29,627 bases of DNA from Rubrolithibacter sp043763625 (GCA_043763625.1 JAYULL010000155.1:1-29627), one strand, 5' to 3'; shown: positions 17,814 through 25,429, counted from the stretch's first letter. Notes: generated from the letters alone by a model not told the origin. Made by a program: numbers and translations.

Positions 17814-17853
17814 AAGATTCTCCCTTGGTTTAGCGAGAACAATGGAGAATCTT
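17814..17853. repeat. 10-bp perfect inverted repeat next to a gene remnant
   Basis: AAGATTCTCC (17814-17823) and GGAGAATCTT (17844-17853) are perfect reverse complements separated by 20 bp. A smaller CCAAGG/CCTTGG pair (17807-17812 and 17823-17828) overlaps the left arm. The repeat lies between the last catabolic gene and a truncated kinase remnant. It could be a hairpin ending the operon or a scar of the deletion that cut the kinase gene. No T run follows. Confidence 0.5.
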
Positions 17854-17857
17854 ATAA

Positions 17858-18211
17858 GCTGTTTTAATTGATAAGATTCGAATGGAGCAGGTCCTCACCA
17901 ACTTATTGACCAATGCAATTAAATATTCCGGAGAAACGAAAAAAATAGCCATTAAAGCTATTAGGGTCGGTGCATACATAAAGGTGGCGGTTAAGGATTT
18001 AGGAATTGGAATATCCAAAGAAAAACTCCCCTATGTTTTCGAGCTATTTTATCGAACGCATGATTTCTCGCCTTTAATTTCCGGGTTAGGTCTAGGATTA
18101 TTTATCTCTTCAGAAATTGTAAAACGTCACGGAGGAGAAATTGGTGCGGAAAGTGAACCCGGTAAAGGCAGTACATTCTGGTTTACGCTTCCGTTATATA
18201 AGCCCAAATAA
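17858..18211 (+). pseudogene. Remnant of a histidine kinase (HATPase domain only)
   Basis: After an in-frame TAA at 17855-17857 the reading frame runs to 18211 and encodes only the ATP-binding domain: N box EQVLTNLLTNAIKYS, G1 DLGIGI, F box YVFELFYR, G2 GLGLGLFISSEIV and the end GSTFWFTLPLY. Homology appears to begin before the ATG at 17882 (LIDKIRMEQ matches the usual D-x-x-R-x-x-QV lead-in). No receiver, sensor or dimerisation/His domain is found upstream, where the last catabolic gene ends at 17745. The best reading is a 3' remnant of a deleted kinase gene. It resembles the C-terminus of the kinase encoded at 26020-27723, so it may be a partial duplicate. If the ATG is used it would be a free 109-residue ATPase domain. 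Confidence 0.75.
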
Positions 18212-18312
18212 TCTGCAAGGGTTTAATAAAAACTTTTTGTAATTACCTGTTTTAAGCTTTCGATATCCGGTCCTTTAAAACTTAGATCATCGATTTATTT
18301 AAAGCTCCGTAA

Positions 18313-19032
18313 TTATACTTGCCGGTCCACTTCGGCTTTAACCCATTGAGAATTTTCGCATCGCCCACAAGAACTTAATATTTGTTGTCCGGGGAGGTTT
18401 AATGTGTTCCCGCATTTACTACAGCTGTAAAAACTATCTTCACCTGTAGCAAAAGGCGAACAAAATATATTTGCTTTCGGTATTAATTCCTCCGGAATAA
18501 TGCTTAACCCCGGTTTAACCTGTTCGGGAGAATAAAAAAATACGGAAATAGATCCCGATGTTTCAAAAAAAGCCTTCTTAACCTGCCCTAAGTGTTGTAC
18601 ATCCTTGCCTCTTAATGATCGGAACAGATCTTCATGCGACAGGTTATTTTTCTTGATGGCCTCGACAAGAATAAGTCCCTCATCCACTACACAATCCGAT
18701 TTTCCCTCCATCACAAATTCAATTTTCTTGTTTTCATTGATAATTCTTTCCATTCCGATTTGCAATAATGCAATAGTGGTAACTGCTACAATACCATGCA
18801 AAATAGGAACGTCTATTCCCATCATCGGATCACCGATAGCCGACCCAAAACTTATAATGATAGCTACTTCTAAAGAAGACAACTGGCCCATGCTCCTCTT
18901 TCCTAAAAGTCGTAACAGCAGTATGGTGTAGCCATACATGATAGTAGTTCTAAAAATTATTTCGAGCAAAAACAGTAACGGAGCCTCTCCCAGGAAAATT
19001 CGATGAAAATCGAATACTTTAAATTCATCCAT
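18313..19032 (-). CDS. DUF421 (YetF-like) membrane protein with C-terminal zinc ribbon
   Basis: A 239-residue protein. The N-terminal third has about three hydrophobic helices with the DUF421 signature LLRLLGKRSMGQLSSLEVAI and IGDPMMG. A cytoplasmic YetF-type alpha/beta domain follows, with IEFVMEGKSDCVVDEGLI and DLFRSLRGKDV. Past the usual DUF421 end there is a rubredoxin or zinc-ribbon-like tail with Cys204, Cys207, Cys222 and Cys225 in two CxxC pairs. The function of YetF-like proteins is poorly defined; they are often found with envelope and stress genes, as here. The gene faces the Mn-catalase gene divergently across a 209-bp gap. Confidence 0.87.
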   Translation of the reverse strand: MDEFKVFDFHRIFLGEAPLLFLLEIIFRTTIMYGYTILLLRLLGKRSMGQLSSLEVAIIISFGSAIGDPMMGIDVPILHGIVAVTTIALLQIGMERIINENKKIEFVMEGKSDCVVDEGLILVEAIKKNNLSHEDLFRSLRGKDVQHLGQVKKAFFETSGSISVFFYSPEQVKPGLSIIPEELIPKANIFCSPFATGEDSFYSCSKCGNTLNLPGQQILSSCGRCENSQWVKAEVDRQV

Positions 19033-19241
19033 GACTATTTTAAACTAACGGTTGTAACACCTGCCGCTTAAAGGAACTAACAACTTATAGTTCAAGGAAA
19101 ATGACCGGCTTAAAAGTTTGTAAACTAATAAAAGTTCAGAGATTTTTTCCGGATATTTTGAGCTCTTTCAAGTTCATACAGGGAACAAAAACAAATTACT
19201 TCTAAAAGTTATTATTGCTGAACACTTATAAATCAGAATTT

Positions 19242-20198
19242 ATGTTTTATCACATTCAAAAACTAATCAATCCTATTGTTGACGATCAGCCTGATCCGTC
19301 GGCAGCGAATGCACTCCAAGAAGGCCTGGGAGGACAGTTCGGAGAAATGCGCACCATGATGCAATATCTTTTTCAAAGCTTCAATTTTCGCGGAGACGGA
19401 ATTCCGTATTTGGACTTGATTCAAGGCATCGGCATTGAAGAAATCAGCCATGTTGAATTAATCACCAAAACTATTTCGCGTTTGTTAGATGGTGCTCCTG
19501 AGTATCACGGAGGGAAGTTTGATGTGCCGGGAGCGGGCGGTGTTCCGACTATGGATATGGCCAAAGAACAGAAAAATCCACATCACTTTATTGTTGGCGC
19601 TCAAGGCGCTTTGCCGGTGGATGCTGCCGGAAACCCGTGGAGCGGTTCGTATGTTCACGCCCACGGAAACTTAGTTCTGGATTTGATGGATAACTTAGTT
19701 TTAGAATCTACGGGCAGACTTCAAAAATGTAGAATCTACCAAATGTCGTCGAATAAGACGCTCCGTGCTACGGTGGCATTTTTGATTGCTCGCGACGAAG
19801 CCCATGAGATGGCATTTGCTAAAGCACTGGAAACGTTAGGGATAGATTGGGCTAAAGCCTTACCGATTCCTAAATTTGATTCCTCACAATATCCTGAAGT
19901 TAAAAAACTGATCGATGCCGGAATTAATCGCGAGCAATACCATTTCCGCCTAGACAGCTCGCAAATGGAAAAAATATTCAGCGGCAGCGCACCGGCTAAT
20001 GACGGCACGGAATTGACAACATTGAAAGAGCCTAAAAACTCTTATCCGATTCCCCCTGCACCGGAAAGACCGGAAGAATTTGCTCCGGGTTTAGACCCTG
20101 AATTACAGAAAATGGCTGATGCTTTGTCTGAATTTAAAGAAAAGACCATTAAGGAAATGACGAAAAAAGCCGGGCCTGACTCGACAAATAAAAGTTAG
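19242..20198 (+). CDS. Manganese (non-haem) catalase
   Basis: A ferritin-like four-helix protein of 318 residues from ATG 19242 (MFYHIQKLINP, the usual family start); a TTG 27 bases upstream is less likely. The di-manganese ligands can be placed as Glu35 in GEMRTM, Glu67 and His70 in EEISH, Glu155 in NLVLES and His188 in RDEAHEM. These match the Lactobacillus enzyme's order and spacing. It breaks down hydrogen peroxide in the cytoplasm. The C-terminal 60 residues are Pro-, Glu- and Lys-rich. The gene is monocistronic, followed by the strong hairpin at 20227, and sits among other stress-type genes. Confidence 0.95.
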   Translation: MFYHIQKLINPIVDDQPDPSAANALQEGLGGQFGEMRTMMQYLFQSFNFRGDGIPYLDLIQGIGIEEISHVELITKTISRLLDGAPEYHGGKFDVPGAGGVPTMDMAKEQKNPHHFIVGAQGALPVDAAGNPWSGSYVHAHGNLVLDLMDNLVLESTGRLQKCRIYQMSSNKTLRATVAFLIARDEAHEMAFAKALETLGIDWAKALPIPKFDSSQYPEVKKLIDAGINREQYHFRLDSSQMEKIFSGSAPANDGTELTTLKEPKNSYPIPPAPERPEEFAPGLDPELQKMADALSEFKEKTIKEMTKKAGPDSTNKS

Positions 20199-20226
20199 TT
20201 TTCATAATTTAGTTTCATTTTCTGGG

Positions 20227-20252
20227 GCCCTGCATTTTTGCAGGGCTTTTTT
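20227..20252 (+). terminator. Intrinsic terminator of the Mn-catalase gene
   Basis: GCCCTGC (20227-20233) and GCAGGGC (20240-20246) form a perfect 7-bp stem with a six-base loop, followed by six T's. It lies 29 bp after the catalase stop codon. Confidence 0.9.
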
Positions 20253-20290
20253 GTTAACGCGTCAAAGGCTTAAAGACTATTGAAAACAAA

Positions 20291-20315
20291 AAGAGCCTAC
20301 AATATGCAGACTCTT
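20291..20315 (-). terminator. Probable terminator of the BON-SH3 gene
   Basis: On the minus strand AAGAGTCT and AGGCTCTT form an 8-bp stem with one mismatch and a nine-base loop, followed by TTTTTG TTTT. It lies about 80 bp past the stop of the gene at 20395-20844. Confidence 0.6.
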
Positions 20316-20394
20316 CTATTTATTATTATATTATGTGTGGGTTAGCGAGCAATACGCAAGATTACTTTAAACCCGGTATAGGCAAATTCGCTTT

Positions 20395-20844
20395 TTAAAC
20401 CTCTGTTAAAAAATTTCGAGCGCAAAACCCTTCTATGCCGGTTTCTGTCTTAATATAATACCAATCGTTATACATCCGTTTAATCAGTTGCACTACTGAG
20501 TTATGAGCTGCCTTTCCCACTATATCATAGGAAGTGCCCGGCCCTTTACGGATGTTCAAATTCGACTCCTTAGTAGCAACTTTCATTTTAATATTCCTCG
20601 CAGTCAAATCTTCCGTCTCTAGTAGATTGATAACTTCGGATATTCCCGATTGACCTTTTAATGCAGCTGCGGCTTTCTCTCCTGTTTGATCATCCGTTAC
20701 CGTTCCGGAAATAGTTAATTTTCCGCCCGAATTGTCAATCTTTAAACCTTGAACCGAGACACCCGCCTTTTGAAGGACAGCCGAATAATCATTCACCTGC
20801 TGCTGATTTACAACAGCCTTATTTACCTGATCAAATAATCCCAT
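20395..20844 (-). CDS. BON-domain protein with C-terminal bacterial SH3 domain
   Basis: A 149-residue protein without a signal peptide. Residues 1-16 (MGLFDQVNKAVVNQQQ) resemble the start of the E. coli YgaU/Kbp type. A BON domain follows (about 20-78, with GGKLTISGTVTDDQTGEKAA and ISEVINLL). The C-terminal part (about 88-149) is an SH3b domain with LNIRKGPGTSYDIVG and DWYYIKTETGIEGFCARNFL. YgaU has BON plus LysM; here SH3b takes the wall-binding place. It is encoded four bases after the lipoprotein gene and probably shares its transcript. A role at the envelope or in osmotic stress is inferred. Confidence 0.85.
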   Translation of the reverse strand: MGLFDQVNKAVVNQQQVNDYSAVLQKAGVSVQGLKIDNSGGKLTISGTVTDDQTGEKAAAALKGQSGISEVINLLETEDLTARNIKMKVATKESNLNIRKGPGTSYDIVGKAAHNSVVQLIKRMYNDWYYIKTETGIEGFCARNFLTEV

Positions 20845-20848
20845 AATT

Positions 20849-21220
20849 TTATTTTTTTGCTGTACAGGTTACTGTATTGCCACTGTTCTCTAATACTAAT
20901 TCCTCATCGGTTAATTTTTCAATTGTATAAACCGAATTTGTTTTACCTGCTGAGGAAATTGTCGAGATTGTTTTACCCTCTTTATCTAGAGTATAGCTTC
21001 CTTGATCTGCTCCAACTCCGCCTGTAGTGGTGTAATTTCCGTCTTTTGTAAACATCATTTCTGAATTCTCTAACATGTGGGTTTTAACCGAATCTGCAAG
21101 ATCTGTTGAAGTTTCAATATTTGTGACCTGCCACGTATTGGCTAATTGTTTGGCTTGATTATTTCCGCATGAAACGATTATAAATGCTAAAAAACAGATT
21201 AAACTAAGAATGCTTTTCAT
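20849..21220 (-). CDS. Small lipoprotein, lipocalin-like
   Basis: A 123-residue protein with a signal peptide and lipobox FIIVSC (Cys18). The mature part is a small beta-rich domain with LANTWQVTNIE, EMMFTKDGNYTTTGG, QGSYTLDKEGKTIST and EELVLENSGNTVT, the pattern of Bacteroidetes lipocalin-like lipoproteins. Its specific role is unknown. It is the first gene of a two-gene unit with the BON-SH3 gene four bases downstream. Confidence 0.8.
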   Translation of the reverse strand: MKSILSLICFLAFIIVSCGNNQAKQLANTWQVTNIETSTDLADSVKTHMLENSEMMFTKDGNYTTTGGVGADQGSYTLDKEGKTISTISSAGKTNSVYTIEKLTDEELVLENSGNTVTCTAKK

Positions 21221-21253
21221 TGTAATAGTTTTAAACTTCGTTTTTAGTTAAAA

Positions 21254-21284
21254 GCCGGAATTAATAAATTTCCGGCCTTTTTTT
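21254..21284. terminator. Hairpin terminator between the lipoprotein and DUF892 genes
   Basis: GCCGGAA (21254-21260) pairs with TTCCGGC (21270-21276). A T run (21278-21284) follows on the plus strand, and TTTT follows on the minus strand. For the minus-strand DUF892 gene it would act as its terminator; the stronger T run is on the opposite strand. Confidence 0.65.
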
Positions 21285-21368
21285 GTTATTGTTACTTTGT
21301 TAACTGTGCGAAAGCAGGAATTGACGCTTTTCTGTAAAGTGTTTTATTCTACTTAGGAATTGGTAAGA

Positions 21369-21914
21369 TTATTCCGCTACCGCAGCATTGTTGACACACC
21401 CTTCTGCCAAGACAGTTAAAGCCACGTCAGTTGCTTTTTCATTATCCAGCGTTTGCTGCAATAAATTAACAACCTCCGTATGTCCCATGTTTTCTGCAAA
21501 AGTCCTTAACGTACCATAAGTAGCAATTTCATAATGTTCTACTTTTTGTGCCGCCAAAATTAATGCCGCATCTCTGATCATCGTTCCTTTATCGGTGTCT
21601 GAAATTATCCCGTCAGCTTCTTCTAACAAACCCGCCATTGCGTCGCATTTCTTTGCTTCCGCTTTTTCCTCCATTAACGTAAAGACTTGATCCAGAACTT
21701 GAATGTGCACTTGTGTTTCTTGCGTATGCTTTTCAAAAGCTGAAGCAAGTTCAGTGCTTGTTGCGGCCTTTTTCATTTTAGGCAACGCTTTTAACAGATG
21801 TTTTTCCGCCCAATAGATGTCCTTCAGTTCATCGACAAAGAACTCATGGAATTCTGAATCTTTCATTTTTCCGGTAATTCCCGTTGGTTTTTTTGCTTTA
21901 GATGCTGTTTCCAT
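21369..21914 (-). CDS. DUF892 ferritin-like protein (YciE/YciF family)
   Basis: A 181-residue four-helix bundle protein. It carries the family motif DELKDIYWAEKHLLKALPKM near 28-47, a Glu/His-rich second helix FEKHTQETQVHIQVLDQVF, and KVEHYEIATYGTLRTFAENMG near 124-144. The Glu and His residues of helices 1-4 fit a di-metal centre. Family members are linked to stress responses and often sit near catalase genes, as here. The product should be cytoplasmic. It stands alone on the minus strand with hairpins on both sides. Confidence 0.92.
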   Translation of the reverse strand: METASKAKKPTGITGKMKDSEFHEFFVDELKDIYWAEKHLLKALPKMKKAATSTELASAFEKHTQETQVHIQVLDQVFTLMEEKAEAKKCDAMAGLLEEADGIISDTDKGTMIRDAALILAAQKVEHYEIATYGTLRTFAENMGHTEVVNLLQQTLDNEKATDVALTVLAEGCVNNAAVAE

Positions 21915-22043
21915 GTTCTTATTTATTTTCTCAATTAACCTTGTTTGTGCGCTATTGTTTCGATCACCTAGTTATGAATTAATACATAGATTAAAATCAA
22001 AGAGTGTTCTTCAAATATTCAAAGCCTTTTGGATGTTAAATAC

Positions 22044-22074
22044 AAAAGGGCCGGCACCCATAGATGTCCGACCC
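22044..22074 (-). terminator. Terminator of the DUF937 gene
   Basis: On the minus strand GGGTCGG and CCGGCCC form a 7-bp stem with one T-G wobble and a 13-base loop, followed by TTTTG. It lies 60 bp past the DUF937 stop. Confidence 0.75.
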
Positions 22075-22133
22075 GTTTTCGTTAATACACTCCAACATTA
22101 AAATCTTTCAAGCCTGATTTTCCTGTTTCTATT

Positions 22134-22550
22134 TTAAAATAATCCTCCCAAACCTTTCCCTCCGGAAAGCGATTTAGTAACGCTCTCTAAATTGATGCTG
22201 GAATCATTTGGATCTTTTGCTTTACTGGCAAACTTCTGAAGCAGTCCCGGTAATGCAGCTGCGATAGCTCCTGTTACAGCAGGGGGTAAACCGAACTTAC
22301 TGCCTAAGGTACCAACAAGTCCACCCGAGATCGCACTTGTTACCGGGTTTCCGGATTGAAATTGACCGGCCAGCATATCCAAAAGGCCACCGGGCCCTCC
22401 GTTACTCTCGGCCTGATTCTTCAAGCCATGTTCGAGTTGGGTAGCGACTTCCCGATTAACTTCTTCTTTCTGCTGCCCTTCAATGTTATTAGAAACTTCA
22501 GGGTTATTTCCCAATTGATCTTTAACAAGATCTAACAGTTGATCAAACAT
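22134..22550 (-). CDS. DUF937 (YidB-like) small protein
   Basis: A 138-residue protein starting MFDQLLDLVKDQLG. A Gly-rich central region contains GGLLDMLAGQFQSGN, and a second half has GLVGTLGSKFGLPPAVTGAIAAALPGLLQKF, which is the DUF937 pattern. It ends in a Gly-rich tail. There is no signal peptide. Its function is unknown; homologues are common near stress genes in Sphingobacteria-like genomes. It is a single-gene unit between two hairpins. Confidence 0.85.
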   Translation of the reverse strand: MFDQLLDLVKDQLGNNPEVSNNIEGQQKEEVNREVATQLEHGLKNQAESNGGPGGLLDMLAGQFQSGNPVTSAISGGLVGTLGSKFGLPPAVTGAIAAALPGLLQKFASKAKDPNDSSINLESVTKSLSGGKGLGGLF

Positions 22551-22688
22551 ATTTTTATTTATTAATTGATTATTGATTATTAAAATCCTTTGTTTTTTTC
22601 TTCTACACTTTTACGATATATACACGGTGATCAGCATCAATAAATAACATATAGTTTAGTGTATTTTTAGTTATAACCGAGTATAAAT

Positions 22689-22713
22689 AAAAAGCGGCGA
22701 TTTAACTGCCGCT
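22689..22713 (-). terminator. Terminator of the PRC-barrel/DUF2382 gene
   Basis: On the minus strand AGCGGC and GCCGCT form a perfect 6-bp stem with a nine-base loop, followed by TTTT. It begins 14 bp past the stop codon of the gene at 22727. Confidence 0.8.
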
Positions 22714-22726
22714 CTTGAAAGCCAAT

Positions 22727-23593
22727 TTAGTCTGTACGTTTTGGAAAATCTTTATGCTCATCATCCGAATCAAACTTTTCTACATCAACTTCGGTCTTTC
22801 TAACTGTATCGCGGATGGTTTCTTCTCGTTCTTCTACGGTTTTATCCAGATTGATTTCTTCCACAACCCGAGCTTCCTTCGAAATTACCGGAGTTTCCAT
22901 CCGCTCCATTAATTCGATCGTGCTTTCCCTTTGGTTAAAGTCGGCCTCATTAGCCGGGCGGTCTACAGATGTAGGTTCAACTTTTACATGTTCTGAGCGT
23001 AATTTTACGATTTCTTCTACCGGAGTCTCTTCGATTTTTGTATGAATTGTTGCCCCGCCTGATTCTACTTCTCGTTTACCTACTTGCAGATCTTCTTCAA
23101 TGACCGGAATCGTTTGGACTGCATTCGAGCCTAGATTTCCTCTTCTGCGGTATAAGTTGTCGGCATTATTATGCTCTTGGTCATAAGCAGCAGCGCCTGC
23201 TACTCCTGCTCCGGCAAACACTTGCTGGATTGTACCCTCCATATCCGGAGTAAAGTAATCGTCATCATACTCCGGCAAAGCCTCTAATTGAGCTTGAGTT
23301 ACATTCGGCAGGATAACATCATCATCGCTTTCATGTAATTCTGCAAGACCAATAGGAACCAGTACTTCACGCGCATCCAAGTCTAAAAGGTTTCCTTCTA
23401 AGTCTAGCACGATATAACGTACCTGACGAGAGGCGGGGTCAAACAATAGTTCTTCTACCTCTCCTATATATTTCCCCTGTCCGTCTTTAACGTCCCAACC
23501 TTTAATGTTAGGTTGCCCTTCTACAATTTTGAAATCACTGTCACCTAGTTCCTGTAGGTGATTATTTCTGTTTGAATTTTCATTGGTTGTCAT
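22727..23593 (-). CDS. PRC-barrel and DUF2382 domain protein
   Basis: A 288-residue soluble, acidic protein. A PRC-barrel (about 20-95) contains IKGWDVKDGQGKYIGEVEEL and RYIVLDLEGN. A linker with a short Ala/Gly stretch follows. The C-terminal DUF2382 domain (about 160-265) has IPVIEEDLQVGKREVESGG and EEIVKLRSEHVKVE. DUF2382 is typical of general-stress proteins in Bacteroidetes and cyanobacteria, but no catalytic role is known. It lies 51 bp downstream of the OmpA-like gene and may share its transcript. Confidence 0.9.
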   Translation of the reverse strand: MTTNENSNRNNHLQELGDSDFKIVEGQPNIKGWDVKDGQGKYIGEVEELLFDPASRQVRYIVLDLEGNLLDLDAREVLVPIGLAELHESDDDVILPNVTQAQLEALPEYDDDYFTPDMEGTIQQVFAGAGVAGAAAYDQEHNNADNLYRRRGNLGSNAVQTIPVIEEDLQVGKREVESGGATIHTKIEETPVEEIVKLRSEHVKVEPTSVDRPANEADFNQRESTIELMERMETPVISKEARVVEEINLDKTVEEREETIRDTVRKTEVDVEKFDSDDEHKDFPKRTD

Positions 23594-23644
23594 AACTCGA
23601 TTTTTTTATTTAATATTAGATAATCCCCTTTTTTGAACCGGTTA

Positions 23645-24253
23645 TTATTTACGAATTGCTATTTCAACTCTTCGGTTTTGTGCCTTTCCGGCTTCGGTAG
23701 CATTTGAAGCAACAGGAGCAGCTTCTCCTACCGGATTCAATGAAATACGTTCAGCGGTTATGCTTCCGTTTTGTACCAGCCAGTTTTGAACTGCTTCAGT
23801 ACGTTTAGCCGCAAGTTCTTTATTATACCCTGCCGATCCTTCCGAATCGGTGTACCCGTAAATTCGAACTTGTCCACCTGAAAAGCGTTTTTCGGCTGAG
23901 GCTGCAATCATTTTAAGCTTGTCCGCCGCATCTTCTTTCACGGCAGCTTGATCGCTGTCAAAAAGAATGGTTTCGTCCACGCTGTAAATGGCGTAATTCT
24001 CGTTTCCTCTCACCTCTATACCTTCATCAGTGATTTCATCATAAGCCGCTGCGGGAGCGTTTCGGTCAATATCCCAATCGTCCGTCGCATCGTCTACTAC
24101 TGCTGCAGTCGTATCTGCCGCACCACTAACCACGGTTTTTTTGTCGTTACAGCCTCGCATCAAAAGGAATATTAATGCTAATGCAACTAAAGCGGCCAAA
24201 AGCCACATCCACCAATTATTGTTTTTTTTAGGTTCTACTTCTAATTGTGCCAT
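23645..24253 (-). CDS. OmpA-family protein with N-terminal membrane anchor
   Basis: A 202-residue protein with a single transmembrane helix (about 14-33, WWMWLLAALVALALIFLLM), an acidic, Ala-rich linker, and a C-terminal OmpA-like peptidoglycan-binding domain (about 88-202). Motifs are ILFDSDQAAVKEDA, IYGYTDSEGSAGYN, ELAAKRTEAVQNWL and NRRVEIAIRK. The domain binds diaminopimelate in the wall. The anchor puts it in the inner membrane facing the periplasm, rather than as a porin. Confidence 0.92.
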   Translation of the reverse strand: MAQLEVEPKKNNNWWMWLLAALVALALIFLLMRGCNDKKTVVSGAADTTAAVVDDATDDWDIDRNAPAAAYDEITDEGIEVRGNENYAIYSVDETILFDSDQAAVKEDAADKLKMIAASAEKRFSGGQVRIYGYTDSEGSAGYNKELAAKRTEAVQNWLVQNGSITAERISLNPVGEAAPVASNATEAGKAQNRRVEIAIRK

Positions 24254-24361
24254 AGTTTTTATTTAAATATTTTAATTCAACACAACACTTACTAAAACTG
24301 TTTCAAAAATTTAATTCAACCTTAATAATGCTATTTCCAGATAAATAGGGTTTAAAATAGG

Positions 24362-24527
24362 TTATCCCACGAATTCGTGTCGTAAAAAACAGGGATTGGT
24401 CAGGTTCAGCGAATTTAATGGCTTGGAATTGAGAGAAGGAATTACGTCAAAACCGCCCTCGGTTGAAACAGCTTATAATAACTAGGATGTTTGCATTATC
24501 TTCAATGACATCCACTCGCTTTTTCAT
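24362..24527 (-). pseudogene. Decayed response-regulator receiver relic
   Basis: On the minus strand an ATG at 24527 opens MKKRVDVIEDNANILVIIS, a receiver N-terminus, then stops at TGA 24447-24449. A different frame picks up at the right place with EGGFDVIPSLNSKPLNSLN and LTNP, which matches the usual continuation of receivers (compare MEGFRVSAVSS in the intact regulator at 24685-25047), and ends at TAA 24362-24364. Beyond that nothing is recognisable. So a receiver gene has been frameshifted and truncated. It sits in the 431-bp gap between the OmpA-like gene and the intact receiver gene. The rest of this gap holds only the terminator at 24609. Confidence 0.55.
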
Positions 24528-24608
24528 ATTCCCGAAATTAGCTGAATGAGCTCGGATGAAAACGGGAGAATAGTTATATCATTCGTTTTCCCCTTCTGTA
24601 AACGTAAA

Positions 24609-24632
24609 AAAGGGAGTAAACCGGCTCCCTTT
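24609..24632 (-). terminator. Terminator of the stand-alone receiver gene
   Basis: On the minus strand AAAGGGAG and CTCCCTTT form a perfect 8-bp stem with an eight-base loop, continuing into a T run. It lies 52 bp past the stop of the gene at 24685. Confidence 0.85.
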
Positions 24633-24684
24633 AAACTAAACTAACTTTTTACTTTTAGATACCGAAAGCGCCGGCTGTCCGTTA

Positions 24685-25047
24685 TTAGGCCGCAACCTGT
24701 CTTCTTATAGCATTCAATAGGGCGTCAATATCAAAAGGCTTGTCTATCGCATCATCTGCGCAGACAGTTCGAATATTTTCGGTTATATAAAGACTCGTCG
24801 ATAAAACAATGACCGGGATATCTTTGGAAAGGTTACTTGCTTTAATCTTCTTGCATACTTCCACTTCTTCGGATTGAGGCCAAATAATGTCAATCAAAAT
24901 CACATGAGGTTTAAACTCAGAAATCTTTCGAATGATATTATCAGTCGAGCTTACTGCGCTTACCCGGAATCCCTCCATCACTAAAATTTCAGAAATTATT
25001 TCTTTTATGCCTGTATCCTTTTCAATCAGGAGTATTCTTTTTTTCAT
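24685..25047 (-). CDS. Stand-alone response-regulator receiver protein
   Basis: A 120-residue CheY-like protein made of one receiver domain and no output domain. The phospho-acceptor is Asp53 in ILIDIIWP. The switch Thr/Ser lies in VIVLSTS, and the conserved Lys in IDKPFD. The acidic pair near the N-terminus reads IEKD instead of the usual EDD, so Glu9 and Asp11 would have to bind the metal. It probably relays phosphate from one of the nearby kinases. A frameshifted relative lies just downstream (24362-24527). Confidence 0.88.
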   Translation of the reverse strand: MKKRILLIEKDTGIKEIISEILVMEGFRVSAVSSTDNIIRKISEFKPHVILIDIIWPQSEEVEVCKKIKASNLSKDIPVIVLSTSLYITENIRTVCADDAIDKPFDIDALLNAIRRQVAA

Positions 25048-25238
25048 CGGTAAAAATTGGATTGATAGTTAGGGATTACGATCGGTCTTTTAATAAGTTA
25101 CAAGAATGTTTAATTTTAAATAAAGAGGGGCAGAGGTTTTTACAACGGGGTTATACTAAAAACAAAAGGGCTGCATACTTCGTTTTGAAAGGGTGGCAAA
25201 AGGAAGGAATAAAGTAAAATATTCTCCAATTTGTATAG

Positions 25239-25429
25239 GTTAAAACTAATGCAACAATTGAAACCGCCAATGTAGTTATTCAAAACCACAACCTTCGAAA
25301 GTTATATCCGCGATAAAAATCGTGAAGAAAAACCGAGGTATTGTTTGGCAAAATATCGTCTTAGCTGTTGCCCAAGGCGCCCATTGCAATTCCGGCATCT
25401 ATACACTTGGTAAAATGTTCTTAAAATAG
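25239..25429 (+). pseudogene. Relic of a P1B-type (heavy-metal) ATPase C-terminal part
   Basis: This is the content of the 408-bp gap 25048-25455. In one frame the sequence reads ATIETANVVIQNHNLRKL (25251-25304), then a one-base shift gives ISAIKIVKKNRGIVWQNIVL (25304-25363). Joined, this is the conserved stretch of ZntA/CadA/CopA-type pumps, which usually reads like AIETADVVL..DL.KL...I..SR...I..QN. The expected final transmembrane helices are not recognisable and a TAG ends the frame at 25427-25429. Upstream of 25239 there is a TAG in frame and no pump sequence. It is an isolated, frameshifted remnant, on the opposite strand to its neighbours. Confidence 0.6.

Noticed and set aside
19117..19125. 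GTAAAC between the DUF421 and Mn-catalase genes
   Set aside because: It has no partner 23 bp away and is in an unrelated gene region; treated as chance.
22815..23045. Plus-strand 76-codon frame opposite the DUF2382 domain
   Set aside because: Shadow of the minus-strand PRC-barrel/DUF2382 gene.
24320..24480. Plus-strand open frame of about 40 codons (GLVRFSEFNGLELREG)
   Set aside because: No start, no known similarity, and it is antisense to the receiver relic, which explains the sequence better.
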